Source: Pseudorhizobium tarimense
Lineage (GTDB): Bacteria; Pseudomonadota; Alphaproteobacteria; Rhizobiales; Rhizobiaceae
NCBI RefSeq assembly: GCF_022968135.1
Contig: NZ_JALJRA010000027.1
Location: 1-50,751, forward strand
DNA: 50,751 nucleotides
Direction of reading: 5' to 3'
Part shown: positions 24,521-32,716 of the stretch, in pieces
How the letters are laid out: every line of letters starts with the position of its first letter
Numbering within the stretch: position 1 is the first letter of the stretch
The notes under the pieces: generated by a model
The model's input: only the letters and a program-made list of their open reading frames with translations
What the model was told of the DNA's origin: nothing
The model's database searches: none
Translations under genes and position numbers: made by a program

Positions 24521-25192
24521 TTAAGCGAGCTTGAGCTTCTTCCGCAGGTCGGCATTCTCCGCACGCAGTCTTTCCGCCAGCAGCTTGCGCAGTCGTTGAT
24601 TCTCCTCCTCCAACTGCAGGAGGTCTGCCATGTCATCACCAGCCGAAGTTGCCTCAACTGCCTTCTGCTCGCTCTTGGTCACACTTTTCGTCGGTGCGCG
24701 CTTGGCAACTGCGGCCTCTCCGGCAGCCTTAGGCTTGCGGCCGCGCCTCTTTTGCCCAGGAGCGCGCTCCACGTCCACCTCAACATCGGCAGTCATTTCA
24801 GGCGAGCCCTTCTTCATGCGAGGTCTGCGCGGCTTCTTCGGCGCAACCGGCGCTTCCACAGCGGCTGGCGCATCGGCATTGGTGGCCGCATCGGCATTCA
24901 CAGTTGCGTCGGTTTCGTCAGCCATAGGTATCTCCTCTTCGTCTGCAACAGCTATCAACGTGACGGCCGGCGCTGTCAACGTTGGTAACACACGATTTTC
25001 TTTCGGTGGGGAGACTAACGGTTCGGGCTCGTCGGCCTTCGGCATGTTAGGTAGCGACGGCATCATGGATCTCTCTACGTCACGCGCGACAGACTTTAGA
25101 TCCAGGCTGCCCCAGATCGAGTTCGGCTTCGCATCTACCTTTCGACGACCGGATTTGTACTCAACGGCAAAATTACGCTGGTTTTTTTTCAC
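24521..25192 (-). CDS. SyrB-like regulatory protein
   Basis: A 223-residue protein with three parts: a basic N-terminus holding KPNSIWGSLDLKSVARDVE (residues 22-40), a long A/P/K-rich middle with the AT-hook-like basic patch KRRGRKPKAAGE, and the coiled-coil end LLQLEEENQRLRKLLAERLR then AENADLRKKLKLA. The end is what I recall of SyrB from Sinorhizobium meliloti. Two starts compete: GTG at 25192, weakly supported, and ATG at 24925 (protein begins MADETDATVN), which has AGAGGAG eight bases upstream and gives a 134-residue SyrB-sized product. Both could be made from one message. Confidence 0.7.
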   Translation of the reverse strand: MKKNQRNFAVEYKSGRRKVDAKPNSIWGSLDLKSVARDVERSMMPSLPNMPKADEPEPLVSPPKENRVLPTLTAPAVTLIAVADEEEIPMADETDATVNADAATNADAPAAVEAPVAPKKPRRPRMKKGSPEMTADVEVDVERAPGQKRRGRKPKAAGEAAVAKRAPTKSVTKSEQKAVEATSAGDDMADLLQLEEENQRLRKLLAERLRAENADLRKKLKLA

Positions 25193-25545
25193 TGCGGGCC
25201 TTTGGGTCTTTGAAGAGGATCAGTGAAGCGCGAGGCTCTGCTGACGCCGAGGACATAGTGATTAATCCAGTGCTTCGCAATATACGACACGGTCAGGGTA
25301 TAGCTTGTTCGTTTTACAACGGTCCGTCGAGTCAGTTTTTGACGATCAGAACCAGGGGCAAGGTACAACAACTCGTACTACCATATCTCGCCGTACATCC
25401 GAATCGCCCGATTGTCTGGGCTAGCTCTTCAGCCGGGCCCGGATAACCTCATTGCCGAAGGCGTGTCCATAGCTGTCATTGATGACACTTAAGGTGATCG
25501 ACATAGCATACAATCACAACGCGGACTGATGGTGTTGTTGTAGAG
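25193..25545. other. Intergenic, no gene recognised
   Basis: A 353-bp stretch upstream of the SyrB-like gene. It is less GC-rich than its surroundings (for example around 25250-25340) and contains stops in all frames at short intervals. It should hold the promoter of the SyrB-like genes and the end of the neighbouring catabolic operon. No strong hairpin was found. Confidence 0.4.
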
Positions 25546-25866
25546 CTAAGCGCCTAGTTCGAAAACATGGTGATGAATGACGCCGTCGAACATGGCGAGC
25601 AAGCCCTTCGTCATTTCGCGACTTTCATAGCGGACCGGCGAGGCAAGCGCCTCCGCCAGTGTCTCCTGGGTGTCGTACATGGTCGACAGCACCATGGGAT
25701 AAGCGGGAGCGCCCTCGTCTCGCTCTAGAGCATAGAGGACGCGGACTTCGCGAATCCCCGGGAACTCCAGCCACATCGGCATCAGTTTGTCTGCCACATA
25801 AGCCTTGAAGGCGGCTTCCTTGCCTTCCTGGATACGACCTTCGAAGAGTGCCTGGCGAATGATCAT
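25546..25866 (-). CDS. Small dimeric alpha/beta-barrel protein (EthD-like)
   Basis: A 106-residue cytosolic protein with the pattern of a ferredoxin-like, dimeric alpha/beta barrel: a first strand RQALFEGRIQEGKEAAFKAY, a helix LMPMWLEFPGIREVRVLYAL, and a last strand VIHHHVFELG. Such proteins (EthD, antibiotic monooxygenase-like, mutarotase-like) often act on small cyclic or sugar-like compounds. It starts 12 nt after the hydroxyacid dehydrogenase stop and is the last gene of that operon. The exact role is unknown. Confidence 0.7.
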   Translation of the reverse strand: MIIRQALFEGRIQEGKEAAFKAYVADKLMPMWLEFPGIREVRVLYALERDEGAPAYPMVLSTMYDTQETLAEALASPVRYESREMTKGLLAMFDGVIHHHVFELGA

Positions 25867-25878
25867 GGTACGTCCGAT

Positions 25879-26817
25879 TTAGTTGACCGTGGTTGGCGGC
25901 TTTTCGCCGTTGAAGAATGCATGGAGGTTGGCAAGGACAAGCTCACCCATCGCAATCCGCGTCTCACGCGTCGCACTCCCTTGGTGCGGCATCAACACCG
26001 TGTTGGGTGAGGTAAGGAATTCCTCGCGGATGGTTGGTTCCCCGACAAAGACGTCCAGGCCTGCCCCGGCGATCGTGCCATCCTTGAGAGCCTGAAGCAG
26101 CGCATTCTCGTCCACGACGCTGCCGCGCGCGACGTTGATGATGACGCCTTCCCACCCGAGAGCCTCCAGCACGTCCGCATCGACAATGCCTTCGGTCGCC
26201 GCATTGGCGGCCACGCAAACGGCAAGCACGTCACTGTTGGCGGCAAGTTCCTTGGGCGTAGAATGGGCAATCCAGCCGGTATCGCTTTGAGGCGAACGGT
26301 TCCAATACCCGATGGTCATGCCGAAGACTTCTGCGCGGCGACCAAGGGCACGTCCGATCTGACCTAGTCCAAGGATGCCCATGCGTTTGCCCTTCGGGCT
26401 TGTTCCCAGCGGGAAGGTCTCGCCTTTCGCCCAGCGCCCTTCACGCACGAAGCGATCGCCTCTCGCAACGTGACGGAGTACGGAGAGCATCAGCGCTATG
26501 CCGGTGTCGGCGACGTCGTCAGTCAGCACGCCCGGCGTCGTGGTAACGTCGATGTCACGGCATCGGGCGTTGACGAGGTCGACCTTGTCAGTCCCGACGC
26601 CATTGATGGCAATGATGCCGAGCGCCGGCAGATAATCGATCTGATCGTTGGATAGTCCGGTGCCCCCGCCCGTCACCACGGCGCGTATGGCCGGCTTGGC
26701 TTTCTCGATCGCCTCTTGCTCATTCGCAGCATATCGACGGTGAACAAGGTAAGCCTCATCGAGGCGCGCCTCAATGACGTCGAGCATCGGCTCGACCAGC
26801 AGGATTTCAGGTTTCAT
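25879..26817 (-). CDS. D-2-hydroxyacid dehydrogenase
   Basis: A 312-residue NAD(P)-dependent D-2-hydroxyacid dehydrogenase (glyoxylate/hydroxypyruvate reductase type). The nucleotide-binding loop is GILGLGQIGRALGRRAEVFG. The catalytic arginine is in NVARGSVVDENAL, the glutamate follows in DVFVGEPTIREEF, and the histidine is in LMPHQGSATRETR. A 2-oxoacid would be reduced, or the hydroxyacid oxidised. ATG 26817 is chosen because the family N-terminus starts there (GGAG upstream). It lies 31 nt after the ABC ATPase gene and is presumably co-transcribed with the importer, pointing to a hydroxyacid or a 2-oxoacid from an imported amino acid. Confidence 0.92.
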   Translation of the reverse strand: MKPEILLVEPMLDVIEARLDEAYLVHRRYAANEQEAIEKAKPAIRAVVTGGGTGLSNDQIDYLPALGIIAINGVGTDKVDLVNARCRDIDVTTTPGVLTDDVADTGIALMLSVLRHVARGDRFVREGRWAKGETFPLGTSPKGKRMGILGLGQIGRALGRRAEVFGMTIGYWNRSPQSDTGWIAHSTPKELAANSDVLAVCVAANAATEGIVDADVLEALGWEGVIINVARGSVVDENALLQALKDGTIAGAGLDVFVGEPTIREEFLTSPNTVLMPHQGSATRETRIAMGELVLANLHAFFNGEKPPTTVN

Positions 26818-26848
26818 CTTGGGTACTCCATCCCTTAGCCCTGGGGGC

Positions 26849-27628
26849 TCAGGAGATCTGGCCGAGGAAGTTGCGCGTCCGCTCATGCTGCGGGTTGTTG
26901 AAGAAGTCTTCGGGCGCACCGACTTCAACAATTTCTCCACGGTCCATAAAGATCACGCGGTCAGCGACCTGGCGGGCAAAGCCCATTTCATGCGTGACGC
27001 ACAGCATGGTCATCCCCTCGTTGGCAAGATCGATCATCGTGTCGAGGACCTCCTTGACCATTTCCGGGTCGAGCGCAGAGGTCGGCTCGTCGAACAGCAT
27101 GATCTTCGGGTTCATGCAGAGAGCCCGCGCGATCGCCACGCGCTGCTGCTGGCCGCCTGAAAGCTGGGCGGGGTATTTTTCAGCCTGCTCCGGGATGCGC
27201 ACCCGCTCCAGGAACTGCATGGCCGTTGCTTCAGCCTCCGCCTTGGAAATTCCACGGACTTTCATGGGCGCTAACGTGCAATTCTCCAACACGGTCATGT
27301 GGGGGAAAAGATTGAAGCTCTGGAAGACCATGCCGGTCTCCTGCCGCACGATGTCGACATTCTTGCCGCCCGCCGTCAGGTCGTGGTCGTCGACTACGAT
27401 GCGCCCCTTCTGGATCATCTCCAATTGGTTGATGCAGCGAATCAGGGTCGATTTGCCGGAACCGGAGGGACCGCAGATGACAATGCGCTCTCCACGATCC
27501 ACCGACAGGTTGATGTCCTTCAGTGCGTGGAACTCAGCGTACCACTTGTTGACGCCCTCCATCGTCACCGCCGGACCAGAAGCTCCCCGCACGTCTGCCT
27601 TCGATGTGTGAGCATGAGTATCAGCCAT
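26849..27628 (-). CDS. Amino-acid ABC transporter ATP-binding protein
   Basis: A 259-residue PAAT-type ATPase. Walker A is GPSGSGKST, signature LSGGQQQRVAIARAL, Walker B IMLFDEPTSALDPE, switch histidine in CVTHEMGFA. ATG 27628 is supported by AGGAG seven bases upstream; a longer reading is not family-like. The first 25 residues form a polar extension before the fold starts at VTMEGVNKWY. It follows the binding-protein gene by 23 nt and completes the importer with the two permeases upstream. Confidence 0.95.
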   Translation of the reverse strand: MADTHAHTSKADVRGASGPAVTMEGVNKWYAEFHALKDINLSVDRGERIVICGPSGSGKSTLIRCINQLEMIQKGRIVVDDHDLTAGGKNVDIVRQETGMVFQSFNLFPHMTVLENCTLAPMKVRGISKAEAEATAMQFLERVRIPEQAEKYPAQLSGGQQQRVAIARALCMNPKIMLFDEPTSALDPEMVKEVLDTMIDLANEGMTMLCVTHEMGFARQVADRVIFMDRGEIVEVGAPEDFFNNPQHERTRNFLGQIS

Positions 27629-27651
27629 GCGAGGAACTCCTCTTCTTTCTC

Positions 27652-28452
27652 TTACTTGCCTTCGGCGACGAAGTTCGGCAGCGGCGTGCCGAGCCACTTT
27701 TCGTGGATCGCGCTGAGCTGGCCGTCCGCCTTGACCTTCTCGAGGAATGCATTGACGGCTTCCAGAAGTTCATCGGATCCCTTGCGAACCGCAATGCCCT
27801 GAACCTGCTGGCTCAGCTCGAGCTTCTGGTTGAAACGGCCGGGCGCAGCCTCTTCGATCTGGGCGGCCACGACGTTCGAGACACCGATCAACTCAACCTG
27901 ACCAGACAGCAGGGCCTGTACGGCGCTCGCATCATCATCGAAGCGCTGGATCGTTGCGTCCTGTGGAGCAATCTTCGTCACGGCGGTGTCTTGTGTGCTG
28001 GCGCGAGCAACACCAATGGTCTTGCCGGAAAGATCTTCCGGCTTGGTGACTTCCACGTCCTCGGCGCCAAATACACCAATCGAGATGCCCGCATACGGCT
28101 CAGAAAAGTCAACGCTCTTTGCACGCTCTTCAGTGATACCCAAGGATGCGACGAGCAGGTCCACCTGATTGCTCTGGAGGTAGGGGATCCGGTTCGGGCC
28201 GGTGACGGGAACAATCTGCGCCTCGACGCCCCACTCCTTGGCAAGAAGCTTTGCCACGTCTGCGTCATAGCCGTCAGGCTGATTGTTCTCGTTCATGATG
28301 CCAAATGGCGGGAAGTCCACCAGCATTCCAATCTTGACCGTGCCGGCAGACTTGATGTCTTCAACGGTCTGCGCCATTGCGGGGAACGAGGCCACCGCGG
28401 CCATCAATCCTGCGCCGATCACGGCGACTGCTGCGCGTCTGGAGATGTTCAT
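27652..28452 (-). CDS. Amino-acid ABC transporter periplasmic binding protein
   Basis: A 266-residue family 3 binding protein. The signal peptide MNISRRAAVAVIGAGLMAAV holds a twin-arginine-like RR but is short of the full Tat motif; cleavage is likely after AMA near residue 27. The mature domain has the family pattern GTVKIGMLVDFPPFGIMNEN and YDADVAKLLAKEWGV. TAGGA precedes the ATG. It lies between the permease and ATPase genes. The ligand is probably a polar amino acid or opine-like compound, not readable from sequence. Confidence 0.94.
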   Translation of the reverse strand: MNISRRAAVAVIGAGLMAAVASFPAMAQTVEDIKSAGTVKIGMLVDFPPFGIMNENNQPDGYDADVAKLLAKEWGVEAQIVPVTGPNRIPYLQSNQVDLLVASLGITEERAKSVDFSEPYAGISIGVFGAEDVEVTKPEDLSGKTIGVARASTQDTAVTKIAPQDATIQRFDDDASAVQALLSGQVELIGVSNVVAAQIEEAAPGRFNQKLELSQQVQGIAVRKGSDELLEAVNAFLEKVKADGQLSAIHEKWLGTPLPNFVAEGK

Positions 28453-28474
28453 TTTTCCTACCCTTTCTTGATCT

Positions 28475-28492
28475 GCCGGCCCTCCCGCCGGC
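28475..28492 (-). promoter_or_regulatory. Short intercistronic hairpin before binding-protein gene
   Basis: GCCGGC (28475-28480) and GCCGGC (28487-28492), self-complementary arms with a six-base loop, in the 49-nt gap between the second permease and the binding protein. It may act in mRNA processing; it lacks a U-run. Confidence 0.4.
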
Positions 28493-28501
28493 GGGGTCTC
28501 G

Positions 28502-29158
28502 TCAACGTTGCGTTGCTCGAGAAAACTTCAATTCCATGCGCCGCGCCAACAGCGAAAGCGGCCAGCACAAGATGAAATAGATGGCGGCCACCGTTCCAAA
28601 GACCATGAACGGGCTGAAGGTGGCGTTGTTGATGATCTGCCCCTGCCGTGTCAGCTCGGTGAAGCCGATAATGGCCGCAAGCGAAGTGCCTTTGACGAGC
28701 TGAACGAGGAAACCGACGGTTGGCGCCACAGCAATCCGCGCCGCCTGAGGGAGCACGATGTAGCGCATCCGGTTATAGTACTTGAGCCCAAGTGCCGTCG
28801 CCGCCTCACGCTGACCCGACGGAACCGCTTCGATACAGCCCCGCCAGATTTCTCCCAGGAATGCGCTCGCGTGCAGCGTCAGCGCCATCGTTGCAGCTAT
28901 CCATGGGTTGATCGCGAGGCCAAAGATGTTCATCCCAAAGAACACCAGGAATAGCTGCATCAGAAGCGGCGTTCCCTGGAAGACGCGGATGAAGCCGAGA
29001 GCCGCCAATCGCAGCGGCCGAACCTCGGAGACACGGGCAAGTGCAATGAGCAAACCGCCGATCCCGCCGCCGGCAAAGGCGATCGCGGAGAGCGCGATCG
29101 TCCACTGCGCCGCCATGACGATGATGAGGAACTCGTTCCAGCCAAAGGGTCTGATCAT
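28502..29158 (-). CDS. Amino-acid ABC transporter permease
   Basis: A 218-residue PAAT permease with about five helices. The pore-forming RVFQGTPLLMQLFLVFFG and the EAA loop QREAATALGLKYYNRMRYIV followed by LPQAARIAVAPT are clear. GGAG stands before its ATG, 10 nt after the other permease gene. It forms a heterodimer with that protein. Confidence 0.94.
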   Translation of the reverse strand: MIRPFGWNEFLIIVMAAQWTIALSAIAFAGGGIGGLLIALARVSEVRPLRLAALGFIRVFQGTPLLMQLFLVFFGMNIFGLAINPWIAATMALTLHASAFLGEIWRGCIEAVPSGQREAATALGLKYYNRMRYIVLPQAARIAVAPTVGFLVQLVKGTSLAAIIGFTELTRQGQIINNATFSPFMVFGTVAAIYFILCWPLSLLARRMELKFSRATQR

Positions 29159-29168
29159 CCTGTCGCTC

Positions 29169-29837
29169 CTATCGGCTCAGCGGGTACTTGAACGCCATCT
29201 TCTCGATCGCAGCGAAGACCGCCGAGAAGCCGATCGATAGAGCGAGGTACATCAGGGTGATGACGATATAGACCTCAAAGCTCGCGAATGTTGCCGATTG
29301 CAGGTCATTGCCGGCAGCCGCGAGGTCGTCCGCGGAGATCACCGAAACAACGCTCGACGTCAGCATCAGGTAGATGAATTGGCTCGTCAGAGACGGATAA
29401 ACCGTGCGCAGGGCCGGCTTCATGATGATGTAGCGAAAGATCTGCAGCTTCGATAGGCCAAGCGCTATCCCCGCCTCCACCTGCCCTTTTTGTATGGATT
29501 CGATGCCAGCACGGATGATCTCGGTGCCATAGGCGCCAAAGTTGACGACGAGCGCCAGCAAAGCCGCGCTATTCGGGGAAAGGCGCAGACCGAGCGATGG
29601 CAGACCAAAGAAGATAAAGAAGATCTGGACCAGGAACGGCGTATTGCGAATGATCTCTATGTAGGCGTTGATGACGAACCGGATCAACGAGGGGCCAGCA
29701 GTCTTGCCCCAAGCACAGATGATCGAGACGATCAGTCCAAGAAGCATTGCAGCGCAAGACAGACGGATTGTCAGCCAGGCGCCCAGCAGCAACTGGTCGA
29801 ATGAAGCAAATACCGGCGCGAAATTGAATTCGTACAC
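29169..29837 (-). CDS. Amino-acid ABC transporter permease, first gene of operon
   Basis: A 222-residue PAAT permease with the conserved IRNTPFLVQIFFIFFGLPS and the EAA loop QVEAGIALGLSKLQIFRYII. The start is GTG at 29837 with GGGAGG six bases upstream. It is the first gene behind the palindrome at 29874-29887 and so the direct target of the LacI-family repressor encoded just upstream. Confidence 0.93.
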   Translation of the reverse strand: MYEFNFAPVFASFDQLLLGAWLTIRLSCAAMLLGLIVSIICAWGKTAGPSLIRFVINAYIEIIRNTPFLVQIFFIFFGLPSLGLRLSPNSAALLALVVNFGAYGTEIIRAGIESIQKGQVEAGIALGLSKLQIFRYIIMKPALRTVYPSLTSQFIYLMLTSSVVSVISADDLAAAGNDLQSATFASFEVYIVITLMYLALSIGFSAVFAAIEKMAFKYPLSR

Positions 29838-29873
29838 TTAAGCCTCCCGAGGCCGGCGCTCCTCATAACGCCG

Positions 29874-29887
29874 TTAGATCGATCTAA
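29874..29887. promoter_or_regulatory. Perfect 14-bp palindrome, candidate LacI operator
   Basis: TTAGATC-GATCTAA is fully symmetric with a central CG, the arrangement expected for LacI/GalR-family operators. It is 37 bp before the GTG of the first permease gene and 45 bp after the end of the LacI-family gene. It probably overlaps the transporter promoter, allowing repression by that regulator. Confidence 0.7.
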
Positions 29888-29931
29888 AATCCAGTCATGA
29901 GTGAGTCAACAACGAAAATGGCCCGCCGGTT

Positions 29932-30960
29932 TCACGAAGACGACAGCGGGCGGCAGGAGTCGCGGATATGGAGCCTGGTGGGGTTGATCCACCGACGTGG
30001 AGGCAAAGCGGGCTGGGCGATACGATCGAGGAGTAGCGCTGCCGCCTTTTGGCCAATTTCGTTGGGTGCCGTCGAAACGGAGGTCAGACGAGGCCGCATC
30101 GCTTCGGCATCCGCTACATCGTCGAAACCTATTAGCGAAATGTCGCGACCGATCTTCAAACCGCGATCATAGAAGCCGGCAGCCAATCCATGCGCGACGA
30201 GGTCGTTGAAGCAGATCACCGCGGTAGGCGCTCTGTCCTTCACGAAGAGTGCATCGGCTTCCTGAGCGATCTGGTCTACGCGGTCGGGAAAACGGATGAC
30301 AGGCTCAGGTCGCAAACCAAAGCGCTTCATCGCACCCAGAAAGCCCTGTACGCGCTCCTGATAGGCCGAATGAACCGGGCCGTGGGCCGCAAAGGAGATC
30401 GCTCGATGTCCTAGGGATACGAGATACTCTACCGCCTCCTCCATTCCCGCAACATAATCTGCACCGGCGTAGTCGAGCTCGTCTGTGACATGCCTCAGTA
30501 CCTGGACCAACGGCAGCTTCCAGCCCTCGATCTGGCTTGCGATTTCGTCAGTCGTGCCGGCCGCGGGACAGAGGATGATTCCGTCAACCCCATGTTCCCG
30601 CAAACGCTGCAAGACAATCGCCTGCCGAGGTGGCCCATCTCCGGTGTTGGCAATGATCATCACCAATCCGGCTGCGTCGACCGAGGCCTCCATTCCGCTG
30701 AGCAACTCCGCAAAGAATGGGTTGGTGAGGTTGGGCACCACGACACCTATAGTGTGGCTTCGTTCAGCGCGTAACCTCGCAGCACCCATATTGTAGACAT
30801 AGCCGAGTTCACGCATCGCTGCTTCAACTCGCTGGCGCGTCTCAGCACCTACCAGCGGGCTCTTTCGAACAACGAGTGACGCTGTCGCACGCGAAACATC
30901 GGCATGTTTGGCGACGTCGAGCAGCGTTACCTTCTTCTGTTTCTGGTCTTGCCTGGACAT
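29932..30960 (-). CDS. LacI family transcriptional regulator
   Basis: A 342-residue repressor. The helix-turn-helix and hinge are at residues 10-65, with VTLLDVAKHADVSRATASLV, then ELGYVYNMGAARLR. The rest is a periplasmic-binding-protein-like effector domain beginning IGVVVPNLTNPFFAEL and ending in the family's ISLIGFDDV. LacI proteins usually control sugar genes; here the neighbour is an amino-acid-type importer plus hydroxyacid dehydrogenase, in the same direction, behind a perfect palindrome. Confidence 0.94.
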   Translation of the reverse strand: MSRQDQKQKKVTLLDVAKHADVSRATASLVVRKSPLVGAETRQRVEAAMRELGYVYNMGAARLRAERSHTIGVVVPNLTNPFFAELLSGMEASVDAAGLVMIIANTGDGPPRQAIVLQRLREHGVDGIILCPAAGTTDEIASQIEGWKLPLVQVLRHVTDELDYAGADYVAGMEEAVEYLVSLGHRAISFAAHGPVHSAYQERVQGFLGAMKRFGLRPEPVIRFPDRVDQIAQEADALFVKDRAPTAVICFNDLVAHGLAAGFYDRGLKIGRDISLIGFDDVADAEAMRPRLTSVSTAPNEIGQKAAALLLDRIAQPALPPRRWINPTRLHIRDSCRPLSSS

Positions 30961-31186
30961 CTCATCGCACCCACAGGGGTGCCATCGTTAATAGGCATCA
31001 CGTCAGTCAGCAAGAGCAGCAGCCGAGGTCACAGAGCTCAAGCGTCAGCCGATGCCCTCAAGAACGAGAATTTTCGCCGGCCGGTGTGGATTGAGGCCAA
31101 AGCCAGTGCACGATGTAGGGGAAGATCGCATCGCCATTCGAGAAATGCGGGCGCAGATCATCCGCCTTTGCGCAGTCTGCCTCCCA

Positions 31187-32374
31187 TTACGCCGCCTTGA
31201 GCAGGCTCTTGAGGTTGACCTCAGGATCCGACAGCTGATCAGACGACAAATGAGTACCGCGGGCGATTAGCATTTCTGCCAAGCGGATGTCTTTTGCCAC
31301 CCGGTTGCCCGGACCAACCCCTGCCGCGCAGATGAGCCGGCCCACGACGTCGCGCTGGAAAGCAAGGATCGCGTCCTCGCTTAGACGGCGCATGGTCGTG
31401 ATCCCATGGGATGCCACCACGCCTGCCACCTGCAGGCCGAGATCGTATTGATCTGACCAGAACCAGGGAACTGTGGAGAAGTCGTCCACCTCTCCCATCA
31501 TTGAGGCGGCGGCATGAATTCCCTGCTCCTGCGCCATGCGCCAGCTTTCCAGCCGCAGACGCCCCCCCTGGTGCGGAATTGAGCAGCAGTCTCCTGCCGC
31601 GAAAACATCCGAGGCGGACGTTCGAAACCGATTGTCCACCCTGATCCCGTTGTCGAGAGCAAGCCCGGCCCGTTCGGCAAGATCGGTGTTCGGTGCAGCG
31701 CCCGTGCCAGCCACCACGATGTCCGCTTGAACCGTGCTTCCGTCAGCTGTCGAGACCCCTCCCGCCATCATTGAGGTCACTTGCGTCCCAAGCCGCAAAT
31801 CAACACCTCCTGCGCGATGCCGCTGCTCAACGACTGCGGCGATCTCAGCCGGAACCGCTCGCGCCATCAACCGTGGCGCCGCTTCGATGACTGTGACTCG
31901 CACATCCATGGCGCGCGCGGCAGCGGCGAGCTCAAGCCCGATGAAGCCGCCTCCGATGATAACGAGCTTTGTCCCCGGGTACAGCCGCTGAAAGATGCAG
32001 CAAGCATCGTCGAAGGTGCGGAGCGTGGCTGCACCTTCCGTACCTGGAAACAATCTTGCTCTCGCGCCCGTCGCGAGCAGAAGTCTCTCATAGGTCCAGC
32101 TCGATCCGTCGCAGGCAACAAGTATGTGGCGACTAAGATCAAGCGCCTCAATCCGCACTCCCAGGCAAAGCTCGATCGCGGCGCGCTTGTACTCCACCTG
32201 CGAGCGGATCAGCTTCTGCGTCGGCTTACTTGCCTTGGAGAGGGGTGGCCGCTCATAGGGGAGATGAGGCTCCTCGGATATTAGCGTGACGGAACCAGTG
32301 TATCCGCGCTCGCGAAGCGCGAAAGCTGCACTTACGCCGCATTCTCCTGCGCCAACGATGACAACACCCGCCAT
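31187..32374 (-). CDS. mocF: Ferredoxin reductase (MocF-like)
   Basis: A 395-residue FAD-dependent ferredoxin reductase. The FAD site is VVIVGAGECGVSAAFALRER, the NAD site is LVIIGGGFIGLELAAAARAM, and VFAAGDCCSIPHQGG is the second FAD-binding motif (TxxxxAxGD type). It passes electrons from NAD(P)H to the Rieske ferredoxin encoded next door (3 nt away) and from there to the di-iron oxygenase. The gene order and family set match mocD-mocE-mocF, described in Sinorhizobium for removing the methyl group of 3-O-methyl-scyllo-inosamine (rhizopine). The symbol is given by that context; the substrate is not proved. Confidence 0.82.
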   Translation of the reverse strand: MAGVVIVGAGECGVSAAFALRERGYTGSVTLISEEPHLPYERPPLSKASKPTQKLIRSQVEYKRAAIELCLGVRIEALDLSRHILVACDGSSWTYERLLLATGARARLFPGTEGAATLRTFDDACCIFQRLYPGTKLVIIGGGFIGLELAAAARAMDVRVTVIEAAPRLMARAVPAEIAAVVEQRHRAGGVDLRLGTQVTSMMAGGVSTADGSTVQADIVVAGTGAAPNTDLAERAGLALDNGIRVDNRFRTSASDVFAAGDCCSIPHQGGRLRLESWRMAQEQGIHAAASMMGEVDDFSTVPWFWSDQYDLGLQVAGVVASHGITTMRRLSEDAILAFQRDVVGRLICAAGVGPGNRVAKDIRLAEMLIARGTHLSSDQLSDPEVNLKSLLKAA

Positions 32375-32377
32375 GGC

Positions 32378-32692
32378 TCAGCCGACATCAATGTAGACAG
32401 CACTGCCTTCGACCTTAACCGGATAGGTCTTGAGGTTCACGCATGCGGGCGCACCCAGCGCCTGCCCGGTCTTGTAGTTGAAGCGGCCGTTGTGCTTGGG
32501 ACATTCAATCACGTCTTCCATCACCAGCCCGTCCTCCAGGTGCACCTGCTCGTGGGTGCAGAGACCATCGGTGGCAAAGTACTCGTTTTCGGGCGAACGG
32601 TAGATTGCATAGGTGCGCCCATCATGATCGAAGCGGACCAGATCCTCTTCCTCGATGTCGTCTACGCTGCAAGCCTCGACCCACTTGTCCAT
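32378..32692 (-). CDS. mocE: Rieske-type ferredoxin (MocE-like)
   Basis: A 104-residue small Rieske protein. The [2Fe-2S] ligands are C45 and H47 in GLCTHEQVHLEDG and C64 and H67 in IECPKHNGRF. No membrane anchor or signal peptide, so it is a soluble electron carrier between the FAD reductase and the di-iron oxygenase. A strong AGGAGG precedes the ATG. The segment around CTHEQVHL matches what I recall of MocE. Confidence 0.85.
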   Translation of the reverse strand: MDKWVEACSVDDIEEEDLVRFDHDGRTYAIYRSPENEYFATDGLCTHEQVHLEDGLVMEDVIECPKHNGRFNYKTGQALGAPACVNLKTYPVKVEGSAVYIDVG

Positions 32693-32716
32693 ACTCTCCT
32701 CCTGATCCCATTGTTT

